Assembly (NCBI GenBank): GCA_003506435.1
Contig: DOAQ01000007.1
Coordinates: 161,227-225,226, forward strand
Origin: Prolixibacteraceae bacterium
Lineage (GTDB): Bacteria > Bacteroidota > Bacteroidia > Bacteroidales > Prolixibacteraceae
Direction of reading: 5' to 3'
DNA length: 64,000 nt
Positions 8,104-15,946 of this stretch are shown in pieces. A program made the position numbers and the translations under genes. Below the pieces are notes generated by a model. That model saw nothing but the letters and a program-made list of their open reading frames with translations, was not told the DNA's origin and searched no databases. Each line of letters begins with the position of its first letter. Within the stretch, counting starts at the first letter, position 1.

Positions 8104-8145
8104 AAAGCCTTCATAAAAGCCGTTTCTTGCGTTTATGAAGGCTTT
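8104..8145. terminator. Bidirectional terminator between MATE and PH-like genes
   Basis: AAAGCCTTCATAAA (8104-8117) pairs perfectly with TTTATGAAGGCTTT (8132-8145). T-rich on one side and A-rich on the other, between convergent genes. Confidence 0.9.
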
Positions 8146-8154
8146 TTATTGTTT

Positions 8155-8580
8155 TTATAGTTTGTCTTTCCTGATCTTCGAGTTGATGTATTCAGCCAGT
8201 TCTTCAGGAACATTGGTACCAAGCCAGACTTTTCCCGCTTTGTGTTTAAAAGTAAGTTCAATGGCTTTGTTCCCTGAAACGTTGTATAGAATGCCTTCTG
8301 GTCTGAACCGGATTCCCCAGCCCAATGCAAAGTAGCTATCCGGGCGGCAGGTCGCAATATCCGAGAGTTTATATTTTCCGCGAATTAGCCCGATACCGAA
8401 TGAAAATTTCACGTATTCGTCGGTCACCCGGATGGTCAGGTTATAGCTCAGTAAAAGCACCAGTGTGGTGATGCCGAAGAAGATGTTCTTCCCGCTCGAA
8501 TAGGGCATTTGAAAGAAAGCACTGATGTCGATAATAGCTATTATCAGAATGACAACCCAGCCAATTTGTGTTTGTTTCAT
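8155..8580 (-). CDS. PH-like domain membrane protein
   Basis: The 141-residue product has two N-terminal hydrophobic helices (residues about 7-24 and 30-46), followed by a beta-rich domain with the pattern of bacterial PH domains: LTIRVTDEYVKFSFGIGLI, then a KYKLSDIATC strand and a GILYNVSGNKAIELTF hairpin, and a C-terminal helix. Such proteins are common and poorly characterised. Monocistronic and convergent with the MATE gene. Confidence 0.65.
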   Translation of the reverse strand: MKQTQIGWVVILIIAIIDISAFFQMPYSSGKNIFFGITTLVLLLSYNLTIRVTDEYVKFSFGIGLIRGKYKLSDIATCRPDSYFALGWGIRFRPEGILYNVSGNKAIELTFKHKAGKVWLGTNVPEELAEYINSKIRKDKL

Positions 8581-8660
8581 TGTTCGGTAATATTGAAAAT
8601 TACTTTAACATTATTCATGTTTGAATTTATAAATTTAGACAAAAGTTCCTTCACGAAAAA

Positions 8661-8688
8661 GGGGCTGTGCTTTTGAATACACAGCCCC
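8661..8688 (-). terminator. Terminator of the thiamine-type TonB-dependent receptor gene
   Basis: GGGGCTGTG and CACAGCCCC form a perfect 9-bp stem. On the minus strand it is followed by five T. It begins 27 bases after the receptor stop. Confidence 0.9.
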
Positions 8689-8714
8689 TCCGGACTAATA
8701 GAATTGGGAGAACT

Positions 8715-11150
8715 CTAAAATTTCACATTCAGGCCCACAAAGAAATGAATTCCGGCCTGCGGAAAATAACCGTCCATTTTATATCGTTCGCTGCCCATCA
8801 GATAGGAATACACCCAGGCATTGCTCTCATATTCGGCATCAAACAGGTTGTTCACCATCAAATTCACCTTCATTTCCTTCACCATTTTTTGCTTGATCGT
8901 GTAGTCAACTTTCAGGTTGTTTATAAAATAGGCATCCAGTTTTCGGTCGTCCGACGAGGTATTATCGATGAACTGATCACCCACGTATGACGAAATTAAA
9001 CTGATACTGATCGCTTCATTCGGTGCAAATTGAACCTGACTGTTTGCAATTACATTGGGCGAAAAAGCCAGATCGGTTTTCCCCAGTTCAATGGCATCCT
9101 GCCCCCAGGTGTCCCAATTGTCAATGTATTCAGTAAAATTGTTTATTTTATTTGCACTGAACGTCGCACTCACATTCCAGCTAAGTTCCGGGCAGATTTT
9201 CCAGCCTCCCTGCAACTCAATACCGGTACGGTGACTGTCATCGGCATTTATCATGATTGGCGCACCCACATCGTTGATTTTACCGGTTAAAATAAGCTGG
9301 TCATTGTAGGACATGTAATACAGATTAACAGCTCCTGAAAGCGACGATGATTTTACAGAGTAGCCCAATTCGAAATCGTTGAGGGTTTCGGCTACCGGTT
9401 GTTTTCCTGCCGGGTCAGCATCCGTGTAATTATCGCGGTTGGGTTCGCGGTTGGCACGCGAATAACTAAAATAGGTCTGCTGGCTCGGGCTTATCTGGTA
9501 ATAAATCCCGGCTTTCGGATTGAAGAAGTCGAACGTGTGGGATTGTGTCAGATCGCGCAGGTCATCGTCGGTACCATCAATATCGTAACCGATGTGACGG
9601 TATTGTAAATCGGCATACAAATTCACCTTCTCTGAAAGCTGGTAATTGTATTTCCCGAACAGGTTGAAGTCTTTCTTCAATCCGGTTCCACGGTACCATT
9701 CGTGATTGGAATCGAAATCCGCAGCATTTTTCACCCAGATCACCCGTCCGAAATGATCACCGTCGTATGTATTGTATCCGCCGCCGAAGGTAGCAGCCGA
9801 CTTGTTTTTATTGTAATTCATCGAAAATGTCGCCCCGTAAAAATCATTGTCGAGCCATTTACGGACCACCAAATCTGTTTTCGACAAACCTTCCGGGGCA
9901 GTCAGCAAATAATCGCTATACTTTTCATTTTCCTTGAAATTCTCGTAATAACCTCGTCCATACGTCCAGTGAAGCGAAGCGTTCAGGTTTAAATACGGGT
10001 TGAATTTATGCGAGAAGTGCAACTGGTAATAATCCTGCTGATAATGGTCCACCTCGTTTTCATACGTGTACATATTGTAGGTACGGCTATCGGAAGCTAT
10101 CATTTCCTGTGTTTGCTTTTCTGAAATCAGGCCGTGTTCGCTATAACGCTGCATCCCGGCCAGATCGTTGTTCAAACGTACCGAAGGAACCCCGTTCCAG
10201 GCTTGATAGGTTTCTTCAAATCCCGAAAAAATATTGGCTTTCAAAACTGAATTTTCAGAATACCAGGCAGCCGATACGAAAAACGATTTCAGGTCAGCAG
10301 AAGCCCGGTCGATAAAACCATCGGAACTGACTTTCGACAAGCGGGCATCAATTGCAAATTTACCGTTGATTAGCCCTGTACCCGCACTCACCGAGTTACG
10401 AAAGGTGTTGAACGAACCCGCCGCCCCCATATATTCGGCATACGGTTCACTTTGCAGCGAAGTGGTTTGCAGGTTGATGGTTGCCCCGAAAGCCGCTGCC
10501 CCGTTGGTGGAAGTGCCCACCCCGCGCTGCACTTGTATGTTTTCGGTAGATGCCGCCAGATCGGGAACATCGACCCAGAAAGTGCCGTGCGATTCGGCAT
10601 CGTTCATCGGAACTCCATTGATGGTTACATTAATCCGGTTCAGGTCGGTACCGCGGATACGAAAATTTGTGTAGCCCACGCCGGCTCCGGCATCTGAAGT
10701 AACAACAAAAGAAGGTGTCAGGCTCAGCATGTACGGAATATCCTGTCCCATGTTTTGCCCGGCAATTTCTTCTTTCGACACCGTGCTGTATGCCACCGGC
10801 ATTTTATTACCGGCACGGGTAGCTGCAACCAGCACTTCTTCCGTCATAAAATGTGAAACGGCCAACCTTACATCCGGATTTTGGACGGATGGAACACTCA
10901 CTTCTACTTGTTTTGCTTCGTAGCCAATAAACGAAACATTCATCAGGTAATTCCCGGCTTTCAGGTTTTTAAACTGAAACTCGCCGGAAGAGTTGGTTAT
11001 GGTTCCCTGAAAAGTATTCTTCAGGTACACGGCAGCGCCGGGCAATACTTCTCCTTTTTCACTTTTAACAGTCCCTTTCAGCGGGTACTGCGCAAAAGCG
11101 ATTACTGCAAAACACTGCGACAACATCAGCAGCAAACTAAGCTTTTTCAT
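8715..11150 (-). CDS. TonB-dependent outer membrane receptor, probably for thiamine or a precursor
   Basis: The 811-residue product has a signal peptide (MKKLSLLLMLSQCFAVIAFAQ), a CarboxypepD_reg-like domain at about 22-105 (YPLKGTVKSEKGEVLPGAAVYLKN region), a plug domain at about 115-225 (TNFRIRGTDLNRINVTINGVP) and a beta-barrel ending in aromatic GLNVKF. TonB-dependent receptors take up large or scarce nutrients across the outer membrane. The 5' leader has a TPP riboswitch, which is the basis for the thiamine call; TPP-controlled receptors of this type are known in Bacteroidetes. No PnuT-like permease or thiamine kinase lies next to it. The substrate is inferred from regulation, not from the protein. 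Confidence 0.85.
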   Translation of the reverse strand: MKKLSLLLMLSQCFAVIAFAQYPLKGTVKSEKGEVLPGAAVYLKNTFQGTITNSSGEFQFKNLKAGNYLMNVSFIGYEAKQVEVSVPSVQNPDVRLAVSHFMTEEVLVAATRAGNKMPVAYSTVSKEEIAGQNMGQDIPYMLSLTPSFVVTSDAGAGVGYTNFRIRGTDLNRINVTINGVPMNDAESHGTFWVDVPDLAASTENIQVQRGVGTSTNGAAAFGATINLQTTSLQSEPYAEYMGAAGSFNTFRNSVSAGTGLINGKFAIDARLSKVSSDGFIDRASADLKSFFVSAAWYSENSVLKANIFSGFEETYQAWNGVPSVRLNNDLAGMQRYSEHGLISEKQTQEMIASDSRTYNMYTYENEVDHYQQDYYQLHFSHKFNPYLNLNASLHWTYGRGYYENFKENEKYSDYLLTAPEGLSKTDLVVRKWLDNDFYGATFSMNYNKNKSAATFGGGYNTYDGDHFGRVIWVKNAADFDSNHEWYRGTGLKKDFNLFGKYNYQLSEKVNLYADLQYRHIGYDIDGTDDDLRDLTQSHTFDFFNPKAGIYYQISPSQQTYFSYSRANREPNRDNYTDADPAGKQPVAETLNDFELGYSVKSSSLSGAVNLYYMSYNDQLILTGKINDVGAPIMINADDSHRTGIELQGGWKICPELSWNVSATFSANKINNFTEYIDNWDTWGQDAIELGKTDLAFSPNVIANSQVQFAPNEAISISLISSYVGDQFIDNTSSDDRKLDAYFINNLKVDYTIKQKMVKEMKVNLMVNNLFDAEYESNAWVYSYLMGSERYKMDGYFPQAGIHFFVGLNVKF

Positions 11151-11206
11151 TTTTTGATTTTAATGGTTACTAAATAACCAATGAGGCAGGACTGTATCCT
11201 TTTCGC

Positions 11207-11284
11207 TATTCCCTACGCCGGCATTACCCGGATCAGGTTCTTTGAGTATCATCTCAGCCCCGGCTTTTCGACCGGGACACCCCA
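11207..11284 (-). promoter_or_regulatory. TPP (THI-box) riboswitch
   Basis: Read on the minus strand the segment has the canonical THI elements in order: a GGGGTG P1-side start, a GC-rich variable arm, GGGGCTGAGATGATAC, then GAACCTGATCCGGGTAATGC and CGTAGGGAA. CTGAGA and ACCTGATC...GGTAAT are the conserved pyrimidine and pyrophosphate pocket sequences. It sits between the promoter and the receptor start about 57 bases downstream, so TPP would lower expression of the receptor. Confidence 0.95.
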
Positions 11285-11300
11285 TTGCGTAATATCGGTA

Positions 11301-11332
11301 CAAATGTATATGCAAATTTCTGAAATTTCAAA
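11301..11332 (-). promoter_or_regulatory. Bacteroidetes-type promoter of the riboswitch-controlled receptor
   Basis: On the minus strand a TTTG (-33, 11329-11332) is separated by exactly 20 bases from TACATTTG (-7, 11301-11308), a full match to the TTTG / TAnnTTTG consensus. The expected transcript start falls about ten bases before the riboswitch. Confidence 0.8.
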
Positions 11333-11547
11333 ACCGGAGAGTTCGCAGGATAAAAGGATAGGAAAAACATAACACATAAAAACCTGAAATTTTGAACGTT
11401 TTTTGTTCCAAAACCTGAAATTTTTTCAGGCTGAATTTCAGAAAATGGAAATTTAGTCACAAAAATGAGTACGGCATTTTACTTGTAATGAACCAGTTGC
11501 TAATGAAACAACAAAGCATGTATAACTAAAAAATGGAGGACAAAGCC

Positions 11548-11982
11548 ATGTTACCAGTATTTAAAACCAACAGAAATTTACCGGGAATTGCTGATAACTT
11601 CTTCAGCAAAAATTTGTGGGACGATTTTTTTAACGAAAGAGAATGGAGTTCCTCCCCGGACGTGAACATCATGGAAAGCAGCGAACATTACGAAATTGAA
11701 ATTGCTGCTCCCGGACTGGAAAAGAAAGATTTCCACATTGATTTGAAAGACAATGTACTCACCGTTTCGTCGGAAAAGAAAACCGAGCACAAGGAACGTC
11801 AGGGACTGAAAATAGTCCGCAGGGAGTTCAGTTATTCCAGTTTCAGCCGTTCGTTTGTAATTCCGGAAGGGGTCGATTTTTCGAAGATCAATGCTTCGCA
11901 CAGCAACGGCATCCTGAAAATTGAACTTCCGAAGAAGGAAGAATTTAAAGATCAGGAGCCAAGGCAAATAGCCATTAAGTAA
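11548..11982 (+). CDS. Hsp20/alpha-crystallin small heat shock protein
   Basis: This 144-residue ATP-independent holdase chaperone binds unfolding proteins. The alpha-crystallin domain runs from about SSPDVNIMESSEHYEIE to the C-terminus, with the family's AAPGLEKKDFHIDL and GILKIELPKKEE (A-x-x-x-n-GvL) signatures. An in-frame ATG at 11533 exists, but GGAGG at 11535-11539 stands eight bases before the ATG at 11548, and that start gives the common MLPVFKTN-type N-terminus. It has no partner genes. The 200 AT-rich bases upstream hold no other gene. Confidence 0.9.
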   Translation: MLPVFKTNRNLPGIADNFFSKNLWDDFFNEREWSSSPDVNIMESSEHYEIEIAAPGLEKKDFHIDLKDNVLTVSSEKKTEHKERQGLKIVRREFSYSSFSRSFVIPEGVDFSKINASHSNGILKIELPKKEEFKDQEPRQIAIK

Positions 11983-12018
11983 ATAGGAAACAAGAGAAAA
12001 GGTAGTTAGAAACAATTC

Positions 12019-12045
12019 AGGCGTCGGAAACGGCGCCTTTTTTTA
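12019..12045 (+). terminator. Terminator after Hsp20
   Basis: AGGCGTCG and CGGCGCCT pair around a GAAA loop, followed by seven T. It lies 36 bases after the Hsp20 stop and reaches the end of the convergent channel gene. Confidence 0.85.
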
Positions 12046-12759
12046 TTCCTGATTTTCTCTTTTATTAAAAATTTTCGATAACGCTGAAGCAATTAATCCA
12101 GATGGAACAGCGATTATTCCAAGTCCAAGCATCAGCATAAAGAATGAAAAGACTTTACCGCCAACAGTAACCGGACAGATATCGCCATAGCCAACGGTAG
12201 TAAAAGTTTCAACAGCCCACCACAAGCTATGGAAAACGGATTTAAATACTTCCGGCTGAGCAGGATTTTCAAAATAATAAATCCCTACAGCAGAAATATA
12301 AAGAAGAAAAAAAGTCATTATAAAAAACAATATCAATTCTTCCTTTATTTCTTTAAAAGCTAGTTGAAAATTTCGGATAGCTCTGTTGTAACGCAAAACT
12401 TTGAACACTCTAAATAGACGGAACAACCTAAAAATACGGAGAGAACGAAGATCAATACCGGTTGAAAGATAAAATGGCAGAATCGCAAAGAGGTCGATTA
12501 TGCCGTAAAAACTAAAAATGAATTTCAATTTTTTATCGGCGACGATGATTCGCAAAACGTATTCTATTGAAAAAACAAAAACTGATATTATTTCTGCTAT
12601 TCGGAAAAATTCAAGGACAGAAGAATTTAGTTCAGGAAGTGTTTCAAACGAAAATGAAATCAAAGAAAAAATAATTACCGACTGTATAAACAAATCAAAG
12701 TATCGTCCCGCTTTGCTTGTATTATTTTCAACAATCTCTTTAATCTTTTTTATATTCAT
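12043..12759 (-). CDS. Voltage-gated-type potassium channel
   Basis: The 238-residue product has six hydrophobic segments plus a pore loop. The selectivity filter TTVGYGD lies near residue 190. The fourth segment carries regularly spaced arginines (LRSLRIFRLFRLFRVFKVLR), as in Kv-type voltage sensors. The length fits prokaryotic KvAP-like channels. It would conduct K+ across the inner membrane. Seven bases separate it from the upstream cytidine deaminase gene, so the two may be co-transcribed although no functional link is evident. Confidence 0.9.
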   Translation of the reverse strand: MNIKKIKEIVENNTSKAGRYFDLFIQSVIIFSLISFSFETLPELNSSVLEFFRIAEIISVFVFSIEYVLRIIVADKKLKFIFSFYGIIDLFAILPFYLSTGIDLRSLRIFRLFRLFRVFKVLRYNRAIRNFQLAFKEIKEELILFFIMTFFLLYISAVGIYYFENPAQPEVFKSVFHSLWWAVETFTTVGYGDICPVTVGGKVFSFFMLMLGLGIIAVPSGLIASALSKIFNKRENQE

Positions 12760-12766
12760 CTTTCAA

Positions 12767-13243
12767 TTATAAATATTCCTGCTTAAAACTAAATGGCAGC
12801 AACGAATCAACACCTTCCAAAACGGTGATTGATTGCCCATCGAGAATGATACGGATTTTCTGCCCGGCGCGGACTTCCGATTCCAGCATCACCTGACGGC
12901 AGGCCCCGCAGGGAGCGGCAATGGCAGGAATTTTACCATCCTTATTGACCGCTGTAACTGCAATGGATTTCATAGGCACATCAGGAAATCTGGAACCTGC
13001 GGCAAACAAAGCGACCCGCTCGGCACACAAACCCGACGGATAGGCCATGTTTTCCTGATTGCTTCCCGCAACCAACTCTCCGTTCGCCATTTCAACGGCA
13101 GCTCCCACTTTAAATCCGGAATAAGGAGCATAGGCATTGGAAGCTGTCTGTCGGGCCAGCATTAAAAGTTTTTGGCTGTTTTCGTCCAATTCTTCCATTT
13201 TTGCAAATTCCCGAACATAAATCCTGATTTCTCTCGTTTCCAT
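12767..13243 (-). CDS. cdd: Cytidine deaminase
   Basis: This enzyme deaminates cytidine and deoxycytidine to uridine forms in pyrimidine salvage. The zinc-binding, catalytic motifs are plain: CAERVALF (HAE/CAE type, with the catalytic Glu) near residue 72 and PCGACRQ near residue 110, and an early YAPYSGFKVGAA substrate motif. The length of about 158 residues fits. The frame opens at 13261, but METREIRIYV at 13243 matches the family's usual start better. Confidence 0.93.
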   Translation of the reverse strand: METREIRIYVREFAKMEELDENSQKLLMLARQTASNAYAPYSGFKVGAAVEMANGELVAGSNQENMAYPSGLCAERVALFAAGSRFPDVPMKSIAVTAVNKDGKIPAIAAPCGACRQVMLESEVRAGQKIRIILDGQSITVLEGVDSLLPFSFKQEYL

Positions 13244-13396
13244 TACAAAAGCTTTTTTCAAATGTACAAGTTCAGAATCATTTTCAAAAGTAAACGCTTA
13301 ATTGTTTACTTCCTTCGTCAGAATTCTTATTTTTGAACAGGGATCGGAATGCCGGGCCAAAACGATATTTAATATTAACTGAAAAACAAACCTGAG

Positions 13397-14380
13397 ATGA
13401 TCCGTATTTTTCTTTTCATTTTTCTCATTACAGCTCCTGTTTTCCTGTTTGCTCAAAGCAGTAAAACTCCAATGACCAGAGAAGAATATATTCAGAAATT
13501 TAAAAATCTCGCCATTTCGGAAATGAAGCGAAGCGGAATTCCGGCCAGTATTACCCTGGCGCAGGGATGCCTCGAATCGAATAACGGGAACAGTCGCCTG
13601 GCAACCGAGGGAAACAATCATTTCGGAATAAAATGCAAAAGCGCATGGAGTGGTAAACGGATATACCATACTGACGACGCCCGCGACGAATGTTTCAGAA
13701 AATACAGCAGCGCAGAGGAATCGTACCTCGACCATACCGATTTTTTGATCACCAGCGCCCGGTACAGCCAGCTTTTTGCCCTGCATGTTACCGACTACAA
13801 GCAATGGGCCCACGGGCTGAAAAAAGCCGGATATGCCACCGACCCAACGTATGCCGATCGATTGATAAAAATTATTGAAGACAACAGACTTTACATATAC
13901 GATCAGACGGACGACGGAAAACAACTGGCAAAAATTGAACAGGAACGCCTTAAAGAACAAAAGCATCCTGTTGCAAGCAACAAACCTTTTGGAATCAGGA
14001 TAGTAGAATCAAGGAATGGATTAAAGTCGATAGTGGTTCAGCCGGGCGAATCGTTTGAAAGTATTTCAAAAGAGCTGGGTATGAGCGATTGGGAACTATA
14101 CTCGTACAACGATTACGAAAAAGGGTACCAGCCGCGCACCAGCGAAATTTTATACATTGAATACAAACCCCGAAAGGCCGATCGCAAACACCTGACCCAC
14201 AAAGTCGATAGTGGCGATACCATGCACTTCATTGCACAACGCTACGGCATCAAACTCAAACCGCTTTACGCGCGCAACCGCATGAAACAAGGAGAAGAAC
14301 CCAAAACCGGAGAAACAATTTATCTGAGAAATAAGAGACCAAGATCGGAAAAGCAGGAAACAAAAACAGTTACGGAATAG
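13397..14380 (+). CDS. Exported glucosaminidase with LysM repeats (peptidoglycan hydrolase)
   Basis: The 327-residue product has a signal peptide (FLFIFLITAPVFLFAQ), a glucosaminidase domain of the FlgJ/LytG type at about 25-170 (SGIPASITLAQGCLESNNGNSRLA with the catalytic Glu, then NNHFGIKC) and two C-terminal LysM-like modules at about 210-255 and 270-315 (second: HKVDSGDTMHFIAQRYGI). It should cleave N-acetylglucosaminyl bonds in peptidoglycan while the LysM parts bind the wall. Stand-alone gene, convergent with the sigma factor pair. Confidence 0.9.
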   Translation: MIRIFLFIFLITAPVFLFAQSSKTPMTREEYIQKFKNLAISEMKRSGIPASITLAQGCLESNNGNSRLATEGNNHFGIKCKSAWSGKRIYHTDDARDECFRKYSSAEESYLDHTDFLITSARYSQLFALHVTDYKQWAHGLKKAGYATDPTYADRLIKIIEDNRLYIYDQTDDGKQLAKIEQERLKEQKHPVASNKPFGIRIVESRNGLKSIVVQPGESFESISKELGMSDWELYSYNDYEKGYQPRTSEILYIEYKPRKADRKHLTHKVDSGDTMHFIAQRYGIKLKPLYARNRMKQGEEPKTGETIYLRNKRPRSEKQETKTVTE

Positions 14381-14382
14381 AA

Positions 14383-14730
14383 CTACCGTTGTTTAAAGGT
14401 AAACAGTATTCGCAACAGAACTTTGTCGGCGAACAAAATGAAATTGGCAATAAAAACCAGCAAAATAATTTCAGTAAGGTTCCCGGCAACAAAAGCCTGC
14501 AACTGAGAAAGATTATCCTTATTGATAAAGAGTAAAAATCCGCATACGAAAATTGCCAAACCCAAAAACAGGGCTGCATAAACTGAATATTCCTTCAGGC
14601 TTTCCCGCAAAGAATGCCTTCTCCTGATTTTTTCCGTCATTTTATCGGCAAAATCGGCGGGCAAAAAGAAACCAGGTTCTTCTGTTAATGCTTCTGTTAT
14701 ATACTTATCAAATTCAAAATCGGCTTTCAT
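14383..14730 (-). CDS. Small membrane protein, probable anti-sigma partner of the ECF sigma factor
   Basis: This 115-residue protein has a charged, cytoplasmic-looking N-terminal half (about 1-45) and two hydrophobic helices (about 47-68 and 80-100). Its start overlaps the sigma factor stop by four bases (ATGA), a common layout of sigma/anti-sigma pairs. I see no zinc-binding HxxxCxxC motif, so the anti-sigma role rests on context and topology. Confidence 0.55.
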   Translation of the reverse strand: MKADFEFDKYITEALTEEPGFFLPADFADKMTEKIRRRHSLRESLKEYSVYAALFLGLAIFVCGFLLFINKDNLSQLQAFVAGNLTEIILLVFIANFILFADKVLLRILFTFKQR

Positions 14731-15296
14731 CTTATTGCTCCTTCCATTAAAACCTCGTCAGTAACTGCAAATTTAAGTTTATCTTTTAACAATTGTCGCG
14801 CCCGGTGCAGATAGCTTTTCACTGTTCCCTCGGGCATTCCTGTAATTTCTTCAATCTCTTTGTAATTAAACTCTTCCAGATGATAGAGTGTAACTACAGA
14901 ACGGTAATGCAAAGGTAAAAGTTCAATTTGCTCGCGGATATACCGGTGCAAATCCTTTTTTTCAAGCCCCTGCGAGTTGTCGGCATCCCCGTTTTCAACC
15001 GGTTTCAGCCGGTCGGTAAAATCCAGTTCTTTCTTCCTGTATTTTTTCAGGTAATCGAGACTGGTATTGTACGCGATGGAGGCAATCCATGTCGATAATT
15101 TTGCATCGCCCTTGAACCGGCTTATATTCCTGAAAACCTTGACAAACACGTCCTGGCACACGTCTTCCATATCTTCCTGGCTTTGAATAACCCGGCCGGT
15201 GATGTGTACAACCAGCTTTTGATACCTGGCCACCAGATACCGGAAAGCATTGGAATTACCATTTTGCACCTGTCGGATTAATTCGGATTCATTCAT
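14727..15296 (-). CDS. ECF-family RNA polymerase sigma factor
   Basis: The 189-residue product has sigma-70 region 2 (AFRYLVARYQKLV...DVCQDVFVKVFRN...FKGDAKLSTWIASIAYN) at about 15-90 and region 4 (LPLHYRSVVTLYHLEEFNYKEIEEITGMPEGTVKSYLHRAR) at about 125-175. Region 3 is absent, as in ECF sigma factors. It is co-translated with a small membrane protein. The divergent DUF6249 gene may be part of the same response, since the two face away from each other across 209 bases. Confidence 0.93.
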   Translation of the reverse strand: MNESELIRQVQNGNSNAFRYLVARYQKLVVHITGRVIQSQEDMEDVCQDVFVKVFRNISRFKGDAKLSTWIASIAYNTSLDYLKKYRKKELDFTDRLKPVENGDADNSQGLEKKDLHRYIREQIELLPLHYRSVVTLYHLEEFNYKEIEEITGMPEGTVKSYLHRARQLLKDKLKFAVTDEVLMEGAIR

Positions 15297-15505
15297 ACGT
15301 CACAGTTGACTAACAATAATCGAAATTTGTTGCAACCTACCTCAAAAAAAAATCAATTTATACTAAAATTAAGAAACCTACTGCAAGGTCGGTTTTTGCT
15401 CCGGAATATCAAATTCAAAAAAAATAAAAAAAGTAAGGCATTCCTGCAACCTATTCGATACAAAAAAAGTCAACTGGGCAAACACAAACTTTAAAACAGA
15501 AAATT

Positions 15506-15877
15506 ATGAGTGATGTATTAATGGCAGCAGTGGTATTTTTTGCAATTTACCAGATACTAAAAAATTTTACCGACTTTTTACTGAAACGGAAGATCATTAA
15601 AAGCGGGCATTTTGAGAAAGCTGAAATTCTCAATCAGAAAGATTTGGAACCTACGGGAGAGGTCAATAAATACCCATCGCTGAAATGGGGATTGGTTGCT
15701 TTCTTTGCGGGCTTAGGGTTTATAATAATAAATCAGATGAGTCCAAATGTTAATACCAATGACTACTACAATTTCATGCAGGATGGCATGTTGCCTTTTG
15801 GTATCGAGTTGGTTTCTATTTCGCTTGGTTTCATTATTTATTTTATAATTGTAAACTTCAGCAACAGAAAGAAATAA
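15506..15877 (+). CDS. DUF6249-type membrane protein
   Basis: The 123-residue product has three hydrophobic helices (about 4-22, 62-80, 95-115) with a short charged loop containing KAEILNQKDLEPTGEVNKYPSLKWG, the pattern of DUF6249 proteins found in Bacteroidetes next to ECF sigma factors. Function is unknown. It is divergent from the sigma factor and ended by the terminator at 15894-15933. Confidence 0.6.
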   Translation: MSDVLMAAVVFFAIYQILKNFTDFLLKRKIIKSGHFEKAEILNQKDLEPTGEVNKYPSLKWGLVAFFAGLGFIIINQMSPNVNTNDYYNFMQDGMLPFGIELVSISLGFIIYFIIVNFSNRKK

Positions 15878-15893
15878 CCGGATAAAATTGGAG

Positions 15894-15933
15894 TGTATAA
15901 AAAAAGCGGGTCAAAAACCCGCTTTTTTATACA
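15894..15933. terminator. Bidirectional terminator
   Basis: TGTATAAAAAAAGCGGGT pairs with ACCCGCTTTTTTATACA around a short A-rich loop, between the convergent DUF6249 and PpiD genes. Confidence 0.9.
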
Positions 15934-15946
15934 TGTATATCAGCTA

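Noticed and set aside
11333..11532. Possible second gene between the TPP promoter and the Hsp20 gene
   Set aside because: Only short frames occur, in AT-rich sequence with palindromic AATTTCAG runs. No support for coding.
15306..15494. A 62-codon Lys/Arg-rich open frame between the sigma factor and the DUF6249 gene
   Set aside because: The sequence is A-rich and low in complexity, with no ribosome binding site and no recognisable domain. It is more likely untranslated leader.
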